A DNA stretch of 64,000 nucleotides from Desmodus rotundus (GCF_022682495.2 NC_071399.1:9839342-9903341); one strand, 5' to 3'; positions 11,083 to 22,155 are shown, numbered from the stretch's first letter. Made by a program: numbers and translations. The notes: generated from the letters alone by a model not told the origin.

Positions 11083-11539
11083 TGATCTTGGTAAATGTTA
11101 AACCCAGCTTGTTAATCTAACCTAGTGTTTCTCTCTCAAAACGAAAACGTGCATGTGAAAAGTGTTTTTAGTATACTTAACTAGAATCGGCGGTTTCGGT
11201 TCCTATGGAACCTGGGCCCGACCCCCAGCTCCCCCGATACAGGAATTCAACCAGCTGGCCAACCCAGGACTCTGACCACGGAAACCCGTACTGGGACCAG
11301 CAAAGACGCTGCCTGCAGACCCACAGTCCCTCCCCCTTATCTCTTTGTTCTGCTTTCCCTCTCCCTCTTTATAAAAACCTCCACCTGCACTGAGGCCTTC
11401 AGCTGGCTTTGGGACGGGAGTCCCCCCATCTTCTCAGGTGGCCTGCACTTGAATAAACCTCTTCTCCCCAGCGCCTGTCTCCTGAGTTTGGCTTTTTGAT
11501 GTAGGAAGATGAAGTGGGTTTAGTTATGTATATTTGCCA
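11083..11539 (+). mobile_element. Solo LTR of an endogenous retrovirus (ERV1-like)
   Basis: The core 11180-11510 has the structure of a gammaretroviral-type LTR. It has U3 text 'ggtttcggttcctatggaacctggg' and a TATA box TATAAAA at 11370-11376. AATAAA follows at 11452-11457 after 'gcctgcactt', then 'cttctccccagcgcctgtctcctgagtttggc', a typical R-U5. No gag, pol or env is attached. Outer ends are uncertain. CATAT at 11078-11082 and 11540-11544 would bracket a TG...CA element, but in AT-rich DNA this could be chance. The 62-codon frame at 11205 is LTR sequence. Confidence 0.7.
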
Positions 11540-11559
11540 CATATATATGTCATTTAAAA

Positions 11560-11725
11560 GCATTTGCCAACTCAAATATTGAAATCATGTGTAGATCTGC
11601 ATCTATTGTTTTATTTTTTCCCCTTGATCATTAGTCATATTCTCTTGGCTCTTAGATGCCTAGTAATTTTTAATTTTATGCTGTACACTACAAAGAAAGA
11701 ACCACAGAAGCTCCAGATGAGTTTA
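11560..11725 (-). mobile_element. L1/HAL1-like 5'-region fragment (antisense)
   Basis: 'ttttccccttgatcattagtcatattctcttggctcttagatgcctagtaatttttaattttatgctgtacac' matches the antisense 'gcatgcctggtaatttttgattggatgc' block of old L1/HAL1 5' regions. It is short and diverged. Confidence 0.5.
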
Positions 11726-12800
11726 TCTCCCACTGAACTGCACACAGATAGGGGGTGAGGGAATTATCATTGTAAGCCAATCAGAGATTGAATTGGGCTG
11801 GGTAGTTTGCACTGTTAATAAAATTCAGTCTGTGTCTTGCTTGCTTCCTTTCCTTGAATGCGGTCATTTGGTATTTTGATTGAAAACCTGTCGATCATTC
11901 CTCTCTCCAGGTAGTCCTAAAAAACTGTAAGAGATCCAGCTTAGTGCTCTCAAAGCCACCTTTCCCAGGGGACTTAAAAAAAAATAGCAAAAGTCTAAAG
12001 GGAGAAACTGATCATTTGCTTGAGCGGGACTCTCCCTGTGTTTGCTATTCTCTGCGGGGAAGCTCATTCCACCTCTTAGATTGTTAGGCCTAGCTTCACA
12101 ACCTCCTGCAACAAATGAGCTCAGAACTCAACAAATGTCCCGTGAGGTAAAAAAAAAAAAAAAAAAAAAAAGTGTATTTGTGGCTCCTCAGGTTTCCAAT
12201 TTGTACTCTGGCATTATACAACTGATAAGTGCTTTTCTGGCTTCTCCTTACCGTGATAATTATCTCTCTTCGGGTCCTACTCTAGATTCAGGTAATGCCC
12301 TTATACATTTCTGTCTTGCTGGAATTTTAATTGCTGTACTCCTTGTTTCCGCAGATCTCTGATGTCTTTATGAACGTTATTTTTAAATCTCTCTCTTTTT
12401 CCACGTTTACAATAGAAGTGTGACCTTTCACAGCCTACTCCATCTTCTCAGAAACAGAAGCCAAGTAAATTAATTTTAATTATATGTTGCATTATACATT
12501 TTTTTCATATTTTACAAAGTAAATACAGTATCTCAATTTGTGTTCTCAGAGCAATTCTAAGAATTAAGGGAGATATGGGGTCCAAGAATTAAATCTCTTC
12601 TAAAAGATCAAACTTCCAAGGGGCAGAGAAGGACCTTGTGTCTTTTAGTTCCCTAAGGTCCAATATTATGTGCTGCACAGCACAACTTTTAAACAAATGA
12701 CTACAGATATAGTCACAACCACTTTTTATTTACATATGAATCACGGGCTTGGGGACAGCTGGACGAAGTTGATGTCTTGTTTTTTTCATTTCATACCGAT
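11726..12800. other. Unique sequence with a poly-A run
   Basis: No recognised gene or element apart from the A-tract at 12149-12171. The 106-codon frame across it contains a poly-lysine stretch from that tract and is not credible as a protein. Confidence 0.4.
12149..12171 (+). repeat. Poly-A tract
   Basis: A run of about 23 A. No AATAAA and no recognisable retrosequence precede it closely, so it is annotated only as a homopolymer. Confidence 0.8.
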
Positions 12801-12804
12801 AAAG

Positions 12805-12960
12805 AGCAAATCGAGCACCGGAAAGCGGCATGCGTGATAGGGTTTACAGGACCGTAAAATCTACCGCCCCTCCCCGAAGCATCCATCCTGCCGGACTGTC
12901 GGCGTGGGCCAGGCCCGGAGCCGCAGTGTTCTGACCCTACGCCTTCGGGTAAGTGGGGTC
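12805..12960. promoter_or_regulatory. Isolated CpG-dense block
   Basis: By eye about 14 CpG dinucleotides fall in roughly 150 bp (CGAGCACCGG, GTCGGCGTGGG, CCCGGAGCCGCAG, CTACGCCTTCGGGTAAG), against almost none in the surrounding kilobases. It is not part of a recognised repeat. A 92-codon minus-strand frame (12791-13069) spans it, but I recognise no domain. It could be a small CpG island, an orphan promoter or a conserved element. The last four listed bases, GTAAG after CTTCGG, could also act as a splice donor. Confidence 0.4.
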
Positions 12961-13430
12961 TGAGACTCCATTCCAAGACCCAGTCACATGTTTGAAGGCC
13001 AAGGTTAGACAACATGGCGAGGCTAATTGAGTTTCTAGAACATTTTATTTCTTTAAATAAATGAGCCAAACCCTGGGGTGTTTACAAACGTCCTAATTGG
13101 GAAGCAACTACTCACCTGGCTCAACATTTCAGTAGTTTGTTTTCCTCCAACTGATGTGGCAGATTGGAACCAAGAAGAGAAAAGTAGAAAGGGGTGGTAT
13201 TGGTATTAATCCTTTAGTTTGAAACCTTGAAAAACTCAGAAGTCGTGGGGTATAGTGCAAAGTTCTAATTTCTTATAGGAAAAGCATTTTATAGGAAGAG
13301 AAAGCAAACTTCCTGCCCCACAAGGCAGCCATTCCTTTTTCAGGTAGTGGTAAATATCATCAAATTCTTTGCTGACACTTCCTATGCCTAAGACCTTGAG
13401 ATTGTGATAAACCTATGAAGTAATGTTGAG
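12961..13430. other. Unique non-coding sequence
   Basis: No recognised element or gene. Confidence 0.4.
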
Positions 13431-13436
13431 TCTGGA

Positions 13437-13622
13437 CTGCATCTAAGAATCTATTACCAAATCTAAGGTAATAAATATTTACACCATATTTTCTTTTAAA
13501 AGGTTTAGAGTTTTAGCTCTCTCTTCCATTTAGGTTTAATTCATCTTGAGTTAATTTTTACATATGGTGTGAGGTGGGGGTTCAACTTCATTCTTTTGCA
13601 TATGGATATCCAGTTGCGTTTT
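13437..13622 (-). mobile_element. L1 ORF2 fragment (antisense)
   Basis: 'gcatctaagaatctattaccaaatctaaggtaataaatatttac' leads to 'tagagttttagctctctcttccatttaggttt', 'ttgagttaatttttacatatggtgtgaggtgggggttcaacttcattcttttgcatatggatatccagttg'. This is the antisense of a well-known stretch of L1 ORF2. It is cleaner than the old L1s nearby. Confidence 0.9.
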
Positions 13623-13910
13623 ACTGCCTAATGTCTTACAGGGAACGAAAACTAACTTGTTGCCCCATAGGAGAGCTATTCATTTTCTAAACAGCTATAA
13701 CTGTTAGCAAATTTCTTTCTAACTCCCTGGTATGTGTAGGACTTTTATATCATGATACAGTTCTAAGAAGTTTGTTTCAGTTATGAATGTTTAAATTTGA
13801 ACTTGCTTTCTATCACTTGAAATGCTAGTATATTTCAGGATGTCCATTAAGTGAATATTACTTAACAATTGTCTGTTAAAGGACAATGTCGGTGAGGCAA
13901 AGTGTATTAT
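13623..13910. other. Unique non-coding sequence
   Basis: Nothing recognised. Confidence 0.35.
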
Positions 13911-13914
13911 TGTA

Positions 13915-14112
13915 TTGAAGGCACATCGTTGGCTTTTGAGTTCAAGACGAAATTGCTCCCACACAGCTGCCTGACAGTAAGGAAGTTATTGAATCATTCT
14001 GAGCCTTGTTTCCTCATCTATCAGAAAAGGGCAATAGTACCTGTATCATATGCTGTGTTATGATGATTGAATATAATAATGTTTGTACAACTGCCTGGAA
14101 AAATAATGTACA
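13915..14112 (+). mobile_element. MIR SINE (sense)
   Basis: 'ggcttttgagttcaagacgaaattgctcccacac', 'gccttgtttcctcatctatcagaaaagggcaatagtacctgtat' and 'gttatgatgattgaatataataatg' follow MIR order. It is diverged and 5'-incomplete. Confidence 0.7.
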
Positions 14113-14394
14113 TCTTCATATATTCTTTTGTAGAGCAGCTTTAGTGAGGTACAGTGCACACATTGACATTAACTTGCACGTATCGAAAGTGTACAATCTG
14201 ATACATTAGAATGTACGTATGTATCCATGAAAGCACCATCACAATCAAGGTAGTGAACACATGCATCATCCACAAAAAAAATGTCCTCTTGTCTTTGTAG
14301 TCACTTTCTCCTGCACTCCTTGGTCTCCTTCCTCAGGCCACCACTGATCTTTTATCTGTCACTATAGATTAGTTTGCATTCTCTAGAGTTTTAT

Positions 14395-14607
14395 TGATTT
14401 ATTTTTTAAAAGATTTTATTTTATTTTTAGACAGAGGGGAAGGGAGGGAGAAAGGAGGGGAGAGAAACATCAATGTGTGGTTGCCTCTCATGTGCCCCCT
14501 ACTGAGGACCTAGCCTGCAACCCAGGCATGTGCCCTGACTGGGAATTGAACCCTGAACCCTTAGTTCTCAGGATGGTGCTCAATCCACTGAGCCATACCA
14601 GTCAGGG
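14395..14607 (-). mobile_element. VES-type bat SINE (antisense)
   Basis: It starts with the reverse complement of the A-rich tail ('ttttttaaaagattttattttatttttag') and ends with the complement of the tRNA-like head ('ccactgagccataccagtcagggc'). The B box appears as GGGAATTGAACCC near 14540. A perfect 12-bp target duplication CTAGAGTTTTAT at 14383-14394 and 14608-14619 fixes the ends and shows insertion into the old L1. Confidence 0.92.
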
Positions 14608-14834
14608 CTAGAGTTTTATATAATGACATTGTACAGTATTCTTTTTTGGTCTGGATCCTTTCAACAACATAATGGTGTTGAGATTAGAAATTATTGTTGA
14701 GTGTATCAATAATTCACTAATTTTTATTGCTGTTTTATTCCACTATGTGGATACACCACGGTTTGTTTATCCATTGATCTGTTGATGGACACAATTTGTT
14801 TCCATTTGGAGGCCATTAAAAATAAAGAGGCAGG

Positions 14835-15026
14835 TCCTGGCCAGGTAGCTCAGTTAGTTGGTTAGAGCAACTTCCTGATACGCCAAGGTTGCAGGTTCCA
14901 TCCCTGGACAGGGCACATATAAGAATCAACCAACGAATGCATAAAGAAGTGGAACAACAAATTGATGTTTCTCTCTTTCCTCCTTCCTCTCTCTCTCTCT
15001 CTCTCTCTAAAAGTCAATTAATAAAA
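14835..15026 (+). mobile_element. Older tRNA-derived bat SINE (sense)
   Basis: The head reads TCCTGGCCAGGTAGCTCAGT with A-box and B-box regions ('tggttagagc', 'gcaggttccatccctgg'). The tail is a CT-rich run and 'aaaagtcaattaat'. The body differs from the other copies here ('aagaatcaaccaacgaatgcataaagaag'), so it is a different, probably older, subfamily. A 9-of-10 target duplication AAGAGGCAGG (14825-14834) / AAGATGCAGG (15027-15036) shows it landed inside the adjacent sense L1 tail. Confidence 0.8.
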
Positions 15027-15383
15027 AAGATGCAGGAAGGAGGAATAAGTAAGCAGAACACAGAGGAAATTTAGGGCAGTGAAACTACTCTATATGAAAT
15101 TATAGTGGTAGGTACATGTCATTATACATTTGTCCAGACCCAATGTGTAACACTAAGTGTGAACTAAGAATGTCAACTATGGACTTTGAGTGACAATGGT
15201 GTGTCATTGTAGGGTCATCAATTATAACAAATATATCACTTTTGGTTGGAATGTTGACAGTCGGTGTGGGGGGAGCCCCCATGCATCAGGAGCGGGCATG
15301 GGGTACATGGGAAATCACCGTACTTTCCCCTCAATAATGGCCTGTACCTAAAACTGCTCCAAAAGATCAAACCTATTTTTAAA
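15027..15383 (+). mobile_element. Old L1M 3' UTR (sense), nested
   Basis: 'aggaggaataagtaagcagaacacagagga', 'ttagggcagtgaaactactctatatgaaattatagtgg', 'catgtcattatacatttgtccagaccc', 'aactatggactttgagtgac', 'tacatgggaaatcaccgtac' and 'cctaaaactgctccaaaagat' are the ordered blocks of a mammalian L1M 3' UTR. It lies in the opposite direction to the L1 that hosts it. Confidence 0.85.
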
Positions 15384-17245
15384 AAGTTGCTATGAACATT
15401 TGAGCACAAGTTTTTGCATGCATGTATGCTTTCATTTATTCTGGGTAAATACATAGGAGTGAAATAGCTGGATTGTATTGTATATATATACATATATATA
15501 TGTTTAACTTTTTAACAAACTGCAAAAATGCTTTTCAAAGTAGTTGCACAATTTTATAGTTCTGCTTGTGTGTAAATTTCAGTTCCTCCATATCCCCGCC
15601 ATCACTTGGTGTGGGCAGAACTTTAAATTCTGTCCGTTCTAATTTGTGTGAATTAGTACCTCACTGTGGTTTTAATGTGCTTCCTTAATGAGTAATGACG
15701 ATGTTTTATTCATGTGCTTATTTGTCACTTGTACATCTTCTCTGCTGAATTGTGTATTGAGACTTTTAGCCTAATTTTTTATTTAGTTGTGTATTTTTCT
15801 GCTGAGTTTTAAGATTTCATTATATGGTATAGACATCATTCTTTTATCAGATGTAGGCTTTGCAATTCCTCCCTCTCCTGACCCCCCAAACACTTTGTGG
15901 CTTGCCTTTTTATTCTCTTACTGGTACCATTCTAATAGCAGAAGTTTTTAATTTTGAAGTGATCAAATTTACCATTTTTTTTGTTTGGTGTTGTGTCTAA
16001 GAAACTTGCTTAGTCTAAGGTTACAAATATTTCCTCTGAGGTTTCTTCTAGGAGTTTATAATTTAGGTTTTCCATCTAGGCCTATGATACATTTTGAGTT
16101 AATTTTTATATATGGTGCAAGGTTTAGATCAAACTTTATTCTGTTCCACATTTATATTCCAATTGTTCTGGCACCATTTGTTGTAAGGACTATTCTTTCC
16201 TTACTGTACTGTCTTTTTGCCTTTTCAACAATTACTTGTCTATAAAGGAGTTTATTTCTGGATTCTATTCTGTTCCATTGATCTCCTTATCCATGTTGAT
16301 CCCAAGAACGCAGCACTGACAATGTTAGCTTCAAATAGGTCTGGAAATTAGGTGGTGCAAATCCTCCAGTTTTGGGGTTTTTTTTTTCAAAGTTGTTTTG
16401 ATTATTCAAGGCCCTTTGAATTTCTACATAAACTTTTGCATCAGCTTGTAAATTTCTACCATAAAAGCCTACTGGAATTTTTTTCATATTATATTGCGTT
16501 TATAGCTCTATTTAGGAAATTTAAATATAAATGTTAATGAGTCTTTGACCTATAAAACAGTACATTTTCCTGTTCTTTAGGTGTTCTTTCATTTCTCTCG
16601 GCAGTGTTTCATAGCCGTTGGTGTACAGGTATTTATCCCTAAGGCTTTCATGGTTTTGATGCTGTTGTTAATGTATTGTTTGTTAAATTTCAGTTTCCAA
16701 TCGTTCATCACTACGTTACAGAAATAAAGTTGGTTTTTCTGTACTGATCTAGTAACCTGCAACCTTGCTAAAATCATTTGTTAGTGTAGTAGCTTTCTTG
16801 CAGATTCCATTGAGTTGTCTACCTAGCCAATCTTGTCATGGACGAATAAAACCAGTTTTGCTTCTTCCTTTCCAATCTAGACGCATTTTATTTTTATGTC
16901 TTGCAGTGACTAGAACCTCCAGTTCAGTGCTGAAACTGTGAGAACAGATGGCCTCGGTAGAACTTTCTCTATGTTTCTTGAGTTTGGTGTTTGTTGAACT
17001 TCTGAAATCTATGATTTTAGAGTTTCAATCAAATTTGGAAATACTTGGCCATTGTTTCTGAAAATATTTCCCCCCTTTTCTTTCCTCTTCTTCAAGGACT
17101 CCAAGGAAACATATGTTAGGCTTTCTGATGTTGTTCCACAGTTCTCTGATGCTTTTTCACTTATTTTTTTTTCTTTTTGGGTTTCAGTTTCAATAGTTTC
17201 AGCCTCTTTGTGTTCAAGTTCACTAATCTTTCCTTCTGCAAAAAG

Positions 17246-17565
17246 AAAAAAATATTTAAACTATCCCCCTACCCCACTAAGGCCTCACCTTTCTGAGTAT
17301 TCTACCCAGGGCCTTGGGAATGTGATGTTTCCCAGTATGGCTCCTAGCCACAGCGACTGCTCCTGCCTCTGTGTGAGAGGCTGGCGCCGTTCCCTTTCAT
17401 CCTTCTAATGTTTTTTTCACTCGTCTTGGGTGGTTTGGTCCCTGATCAGAACTCTGCTGAGCAGTCAAGGGGGCTCAGGACAGGTCTCCACGGTCCTTTC
17501 TGTGTGCAGGACTTGGGACTTTGCACACAGCATGCCCCTTGCAGAACAACACACACTTCACAAAC
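17246..17565 (-). mobile_element. Probable continuation of L1 5' region (antisense)
   Basis: GC-richer text such as 'gtccctgatcagaactctgctgagcag' and 'caggtctccacggtcctttctgtgtgcagg' resembles old L1 5'-UTR sequence in antisense, continuing the element to its left. The assignment is tentative. Overlapping frames of 66-118 codons on both strands are not supported. Confidence 0.4.
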
Positions 17566-17785
17566 CAGAGGTGAGAGAATTTTTCCCGTAAAGGGCCAGA
17601 TGGTAAATATTTTAGGTATTGCAGGCTGTACGGTCTCTGTTGCCACTCTTCACATCTGCTGTTACAGCCTGAAAGCATTTACAATATGTAGATGAATGGG
17701 CGTGGTTATGTTCCAATAAAACTTTATACACAAAAGCAGGAAGCAGGCCAGATTTGGCTTATGGGCCTTGGTTTATTCACTCCTG
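17566..17785 (+). mobile_element. hAT-type DNA transposon (MER33-like), second copy
   Basis: 'cccgtaaagggccagatggtaaatattttaggtattgcaggctgtacggtctctgttgcc', 'gggcgtggttatgttccaataaaactttata' and 'caggccagatttggcttatgggcc' align in order with the copy at 7071. The terminal CAG and CTG are present but no 8-bp duplication is evident. Confidence 0.8.
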
Positions 17786-17789
17786 TGGG

Positions 17790-18990
17790 CTGTCTTCTGG
17801 ATTTTGTTTTCTTTTGTTGGTGTAGTTACTATTTCCTGGATGGGATTTAAGACAAAAAGCTTTATTCCAAATTTAAAGCAGAAAGAAGAGGATATTGTTG
17901 TACAAACTTTTCACATTGGTGCACACCAACACTTGGATTCTTTATTTTTGCTTCTGTTTCTGAAATGCTAAGTAGTGAATCGTTTAATGCTGACATTTAA
18001 GCTAATTGCTCTTTAATGTACATTTGACATATGAGGCAACATACTGCAATCTAAAAATAATTAAGATAAATCATTTGCTTATATTGCTGTGGAAAAGACA
18101 AACCATTTTTCACCTCCCTCCTACACCAGGGTGCTGCAGTCACAAGGAGAGTGGGTACTTGTCATTCACGCTGTGCCCTGGGTCTCTCGTGAAGGAACCC
18201 GGAGCCGTGGGCAGAACAGCCGTGGCAGCTCCCAGGATGCTCTCTGTCTCCTCAGACCACGTCTCCAGATGGGGCCGCATTCCAGGGGCTGGGCTCCCGA
18301 ATTCCTCTGGAGCACTTTGGCAGGCAGCCAGCATGCTGTGAAAGATGAGATTCTGTCTCCCTCCATCCTACATAAACCCCCAGAGGGTTTTCCTCTTCGA
18401 GTTTGAAAAGACCGGCTCCAACCAGCAGGTCCGGCCAGTGGGCCTGTTTGTGAGCTGGGTATCTGGGGAATTATGGTGTACAAACAAGTCATAGTTGAAT
18501 AACCAGCGTGTACAAATTGACTTTCTTTTTGTGGGGGTGGGAAGCCCTCATAGTTTTCTCGGGGGGGATTACGCCACCACCGAACAACTGTCACAAGTGC
18601 GCTGCACATTTTTGAGTAGAATGGGTCATTTGTTTTTCCGGGCACTTCCATTTTACTTATAAAGTTAGCCGATCATATTTCAAAAGCCTGTTGTGAAGTA
18701 TGTTCTTCAAAGGAAGCCTTTTCTCCATTTGTGTGAAGCAAGGAAAGGTTTCAAGCTTTATTCTATGTGATTATATTTTATGAAGTCAAAATGCTATCAG
18801 TTATATTTATACAAAGGCAATTTGTTAGTTTTTTGTAAGTATAGATTTTAAGCAAGCTTTAGGAAAATGCATTTTTCTATGTTGTAATTTTCTTTGAAAA
18901 GAAGTCAATTTTATGAACAGATTTATTACATTTATGTAATGAAATAACTATTGACTTACACAGATTATGCATCATGGGTGTTTGCTACGA
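17790..18990. other. Unique sequence with a GC-richer patch
   Basis: No recognised repeat. Positions 18120-18660 are GC-richer and hold long overlapping frames on both strands, the largest 161 codons on the minus strand (18166-18651). The translation has no domain, signal peptide or compositional coding signature that I can recognise, so I treat it as chance. Confidence 0.4.
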
Positions 18991-18999
18991 GGTAAGCTC

Positions 19000-19120
19000 T
19001 ATGGTTGCTAGGACCACACGTGCCTTTTCCATCACTGTATCCTTAATGGCTAGAGGTACCTAACACGTGGTTAATAGCATTCAATATTGGTGCAGTAAAG
19101 GAATGAATGAATAGAAGCGA
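19000..19120 (+). mobile_element. L2 3' end (sense)
   Basis: 'catcactgtatccttaatggctagaggtacctaacacg' followed by 'caatattggtgcagtaaaggaatgaatgaatag' is a decayed L2 3' terminus (TTTGTATCCCCAGCACCTAGCACAG...AATGAATGAATG). Confidence 0.6.
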
Positions 19121-19129
19121 TCTTGCCAG

Positions 19130-21145
19130 GTAGGGCGACTAAATAACTGTTGAAATGAAAAAAAAAGATGGGAATATTTACAGACAACAGTATCTCCTTA
19201 CAGTGTTTGAAGTCGGGGATCTTCTCTGTGGAGTGGAGCTTAACTGAACTGTATAATCTTTTAGGAAGGTCTATAATGGGTGAGGCAATTTATGGAGAAC
19301 ATCTGAGAGCCTCACGTGAAAAATTTGAAGAAAATTACTCAGGATCATGGGAGGTTGGTGGAGGAGGAAGTATGTGTGAGTGAGTAATACAGGACCTTCT
19401 TCATTTAATGCTATATGCTTGGTTTTGCTCTCCCTCTTTTCTAAAAATGTCAAGACTCCTAGCCCAAAATACTAAGTTGCATTTTGTTTAGAAAAACAGT
19501 CAAGTGTTTTATTAAACAAATGAGTCCCCAGATAAAGAATCGTGAGGACGTACGGAGGTTCGGGTAGAGCCAGCATTGTGTTTATGCCATACAGTAACTT
19601 CTTAGCAGATTTACAGGTGAATCAGTGCGTACACATTTCAGCTGAGGAATTTAGCAATATTTTTTCCCTATGAAGTGGGAAGCAGTCATTCAGAAGAAGT
19701 TGTATCAGGTCTCAGTTTCCAATTGCTTGTGAGTGTGTCGATGCTTTTTGATGATTTCTTGATAATTTCTATCTTTATTGAGCTGTAGCTAGAAAATGTA
19801 GTTTGTATTGTGGCTCTTTGCAATTTGCCTTACAGATCGATGTTTCTCTACCTTTGCAAAGTGGCTTTCTTTTCACCCTCTGTTGCCTTATCATTGACAC
19901 TATTGGGCCCTGGTCTTAGGTGGTGATCTCAGACCCTGCAGAGAAACGAAACCAAAGTTCCAGGCCACCTGAAACTGGTACACCTGCTCAGGTCGACTGT
20001 TGGCTTAATTGCTTATTAACATCCTACAACTCTGTTTTAATTTCATTTCTGAACTTATAAGAATTTCCTAGTCTTTTTTCCCCAAGCTTAACCATTCATT
20101 CATTAAGGGTATTGTAGATATTTCATCTAACATTCATGTGTTTCATAATAGAATGTTTGAATCTGTTGACTCAACGGTTTGCAACACAGACATCTTCCCC
20201 CGAGCTTCTTTCCCTCTGTCTTCAGGGCAAGGACAGATGGAAAGAAGTTTGAAAGTTAAGTCACAGGCACCCAGGTTTAGTTATTACTATCTAGTTAATT
20301 GATACAAGGTTAGAGGGTGGTAAGGGTTGATAATGCAGGAAGCTGGACAATAGGGATTTAGTTCAGAAAATATGGCAAACTTTTAAACTGGTAAATACCT
20401 TTTGATTTGTTTTCTCATGGGTAGCTATTTCCTTTGCGAAATGGGAGTGAGGATAAACTAGGTAGTTTCTAGCTTTGTTTTTTAATGTTTAAAATTAGCT
20501 AAGTGACATTTAAAAAACCTTAGATTTCTATTGAATTCCATCTTCTTTATTGTTTGGATGGATAATTTAAATTATTTATTTAAAAAAATTATAAATGCTT
20601 CCTTTTTATTCATGTGAAATAATGTAGTTTATTACCATGATTTAATGTTTTACTTAAAGTCATTACCTTGTGGTATGTATTAAAAATATTGCTCTTGTCT
20701 TCCCTAAATGGTGGTGGCATAACTTGAGTTGAAATTGAATCATTATCACCAGACCCCAGGTTGCACTGGTAGTATACTTTGTGAGTATTAATGTATTTAT
20801 ACTCCTCATTTACAAACTTTTATACACCTTTTGCAGTGCGTGTGTGTGTGTATACCGATTTTCCAAATTGATACATGAATAATAAATAAGGACTACAGTA
20901 ACATAATCATAGAGCAATTATGAATTTTAAGTACAAATAACCTTTTAAAACTACTTTTTACTACTAATAGTATAAATAGCATTTGTTGAGAGATCCACAT
21001 CAAATGAATTAGTAAACTGAAATTTTAGTAACTCGGCAACTACCTCTCCTATACAGTATAGATATTCTACTTACAATTCTAGTGGATTAAATTTGTTATA
21101 TAGTTGTTATTCCTACATTATTCTTACTCTTATTCCTTTTCCCTA
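19130..21145. other. Unique non-coding sequence
   Basis: About 2 kb with no recognised repeat or gene. A small (GT)n patch occurs near 20840. Frames are under 75 codons. Confidence 0.4.
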
Positions 21146-21149
21146 CATA

Positions 21150-21540
21150 TTCAGTTAGCCACCCAAATTTGCAATATCTCTTTTCATTTTGATCCTCTCT
21201 TCTACTCCTACTGCTCTCAGATGTAGTAACCACTGGACTGACTAGTCTCTTTAAATTCTTGGCCGTGAACATCAACTAAATCCTTTATTTTGCCTGCAAA
21301 TGATATTACATCTAGTCCATTCACTTTCCCAGTCTTACATTTTCTCTCTTCTTCAAACTCTAGCACCTCTACTCCTAGCTTGACACTTACCTGATGACCT
21401 TGCTTCCCACATCCCTGGGGGAACAGGTATGGTCACAAAGAGGCTCCACTGGCTTCCAGCCTATGTTACTTCACTTACCATCATACAGTGCGCCTGCATA
21501 TTCTACTCTGCATGCTACCTGAAGTGACTGAGTAGTTTCT
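21150..21540 (+). mobile_element. Probable L2 LINE segment (sense)
   Basis: C/T-rich text such as 'gatcctctcttctactcctactgctctcagatgtagtaac' and 'cactggcttccagcctatgttac' resembles L2 coding-strand sequence, and clearer L2 resumes after the LTR at 22156. The assignment of this part is weak. Confidence 0.4.
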
Positions 21541-21544
21541 TTGG

Positions 21545-22155
21545 TGGCTAGAGTAGCCCCCTCCCAATATCTAGTTTCTAATGCCTGAAACCTGCGGGTA
21601 TGTTGTGCCATATGGGAAAAAGTGACTTTAGAGATGTAATTAAGGTTACAGACCTTAAAATAGGGAGATTATCCTGGACCACCCAGATGGACTTAGTCTA
21701 AACACATTAAGGCCCTAAAAGCAGAGAACTCTCTCTCCTGAAAACAGGAAAGATGTGGTAGAAGGAGAGTTCAGTGAGTTGTATGCCTGAGAAATACTCC
21801 ATGCATTGTGGTTGCTGGTTAACCTGGAGGAGCCAACATGACAAGGAATGTAGGTGACCTTTAGGGTCTGAGAATCTCCTGGCTTTCAGCCGGGAATGAA
21901 TGGGGACCTCAGTCCTACAACCACAAGGAACTTAATTCTGTCAACAATCTGAGTGAACTCGGAAGTGGATTCTCCCCCATAGTCTCCCTGTTAAAGCCCA
22001 GGGTGGCCAAGACCTTGATATTAGCCTTGTGATACCCCTGAGCAGAGGAATCAGCCAAATCCTTTCAATCCCCACAGACTCTGACCTACAGAAAGCTTGA
22101 GATAAACAATTTGCGTTGTTTCAAATGGCAAGCTTGTGGTAATTTGTTAGGACAG
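21545..22155 (+). mobile_element. MLT1-like MaLR solo LTR (sense)
   Basis: Clear MLT1 blocks are present: 'ctaatgcctgaaacctgcgggtatgttgtgcc', 'gggaaaaagtgactttagagatgtaattaaggttac', 'gggagattatcctgga', 'aaaagcagagaactct', 'gaacttaattctgtcaac', 'gggtggccaagaccttgatattagcctt', 'ctgacctacagaaagcttgagataa', 'tttgcgttgtttcaa' and 'gtggtaatttgttag'. No internal MaLR sequence is attached, so it is a solo LTR. It splits the L2. Confidence 0.85.

Larger units (their letters stand above)
14119..17245 (-). mobile_element. Old L1M element (antisense), internally deleted and nested
   Basis: Antisense L1 runs from the 3' UTR ('gcagctttagtgaggtacagtgcacac', 14141) through ORF2 ('cattttgagttaatttttatatatggtgcaagg', 16087; 'tagtaacctgcaaccttgctaaaatc', 16750; 'cttcttcctttccaatctag', 16861) to the 5' region ('cttggccattgtttctgaaaatatttc', 17046; 'gttcaagttcactaatctttccttctgc', 17210). 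Near 16945-16985 it jumps directly from ORF2 sequence to 5'-region sequence, so most of the 5' two thirds of ORF2 is deleted. Three later insertions interrupt it: a SINE at 14395, then a sense L1 tail itself carrying a SINE at 14835-15383. Host L1 text resumes precisely on both sides ('ggccattaaaaataaag' / 'ttgctatgaacatttg'). Confidence 0.85.

Noticed and set aside
11452..11457. AATAAA as the end of a cellular gene
   Set aside because: It lies in the R region of an ERV LTR, downstream of that LTR's TATA box.
11078..11544. CATAT flanks as proof of LTR boundaries
   Set aside because: It is a 5-bp match in AT-rich DNA, and the ends do not form a convincing inverted pair. Kept only as a possible boundary.
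12042..12362. 106-codon frame with poly-lysine
   Set aside because: It runs through a homopolymeric A tract, and no domain is visible.
18166..18651. 161-codon minus-strand frame
   Set aside because: GC-richer segment with long frames on both strands at once. The translation has no recognisable domain, signal peptide or paralogue pattern.
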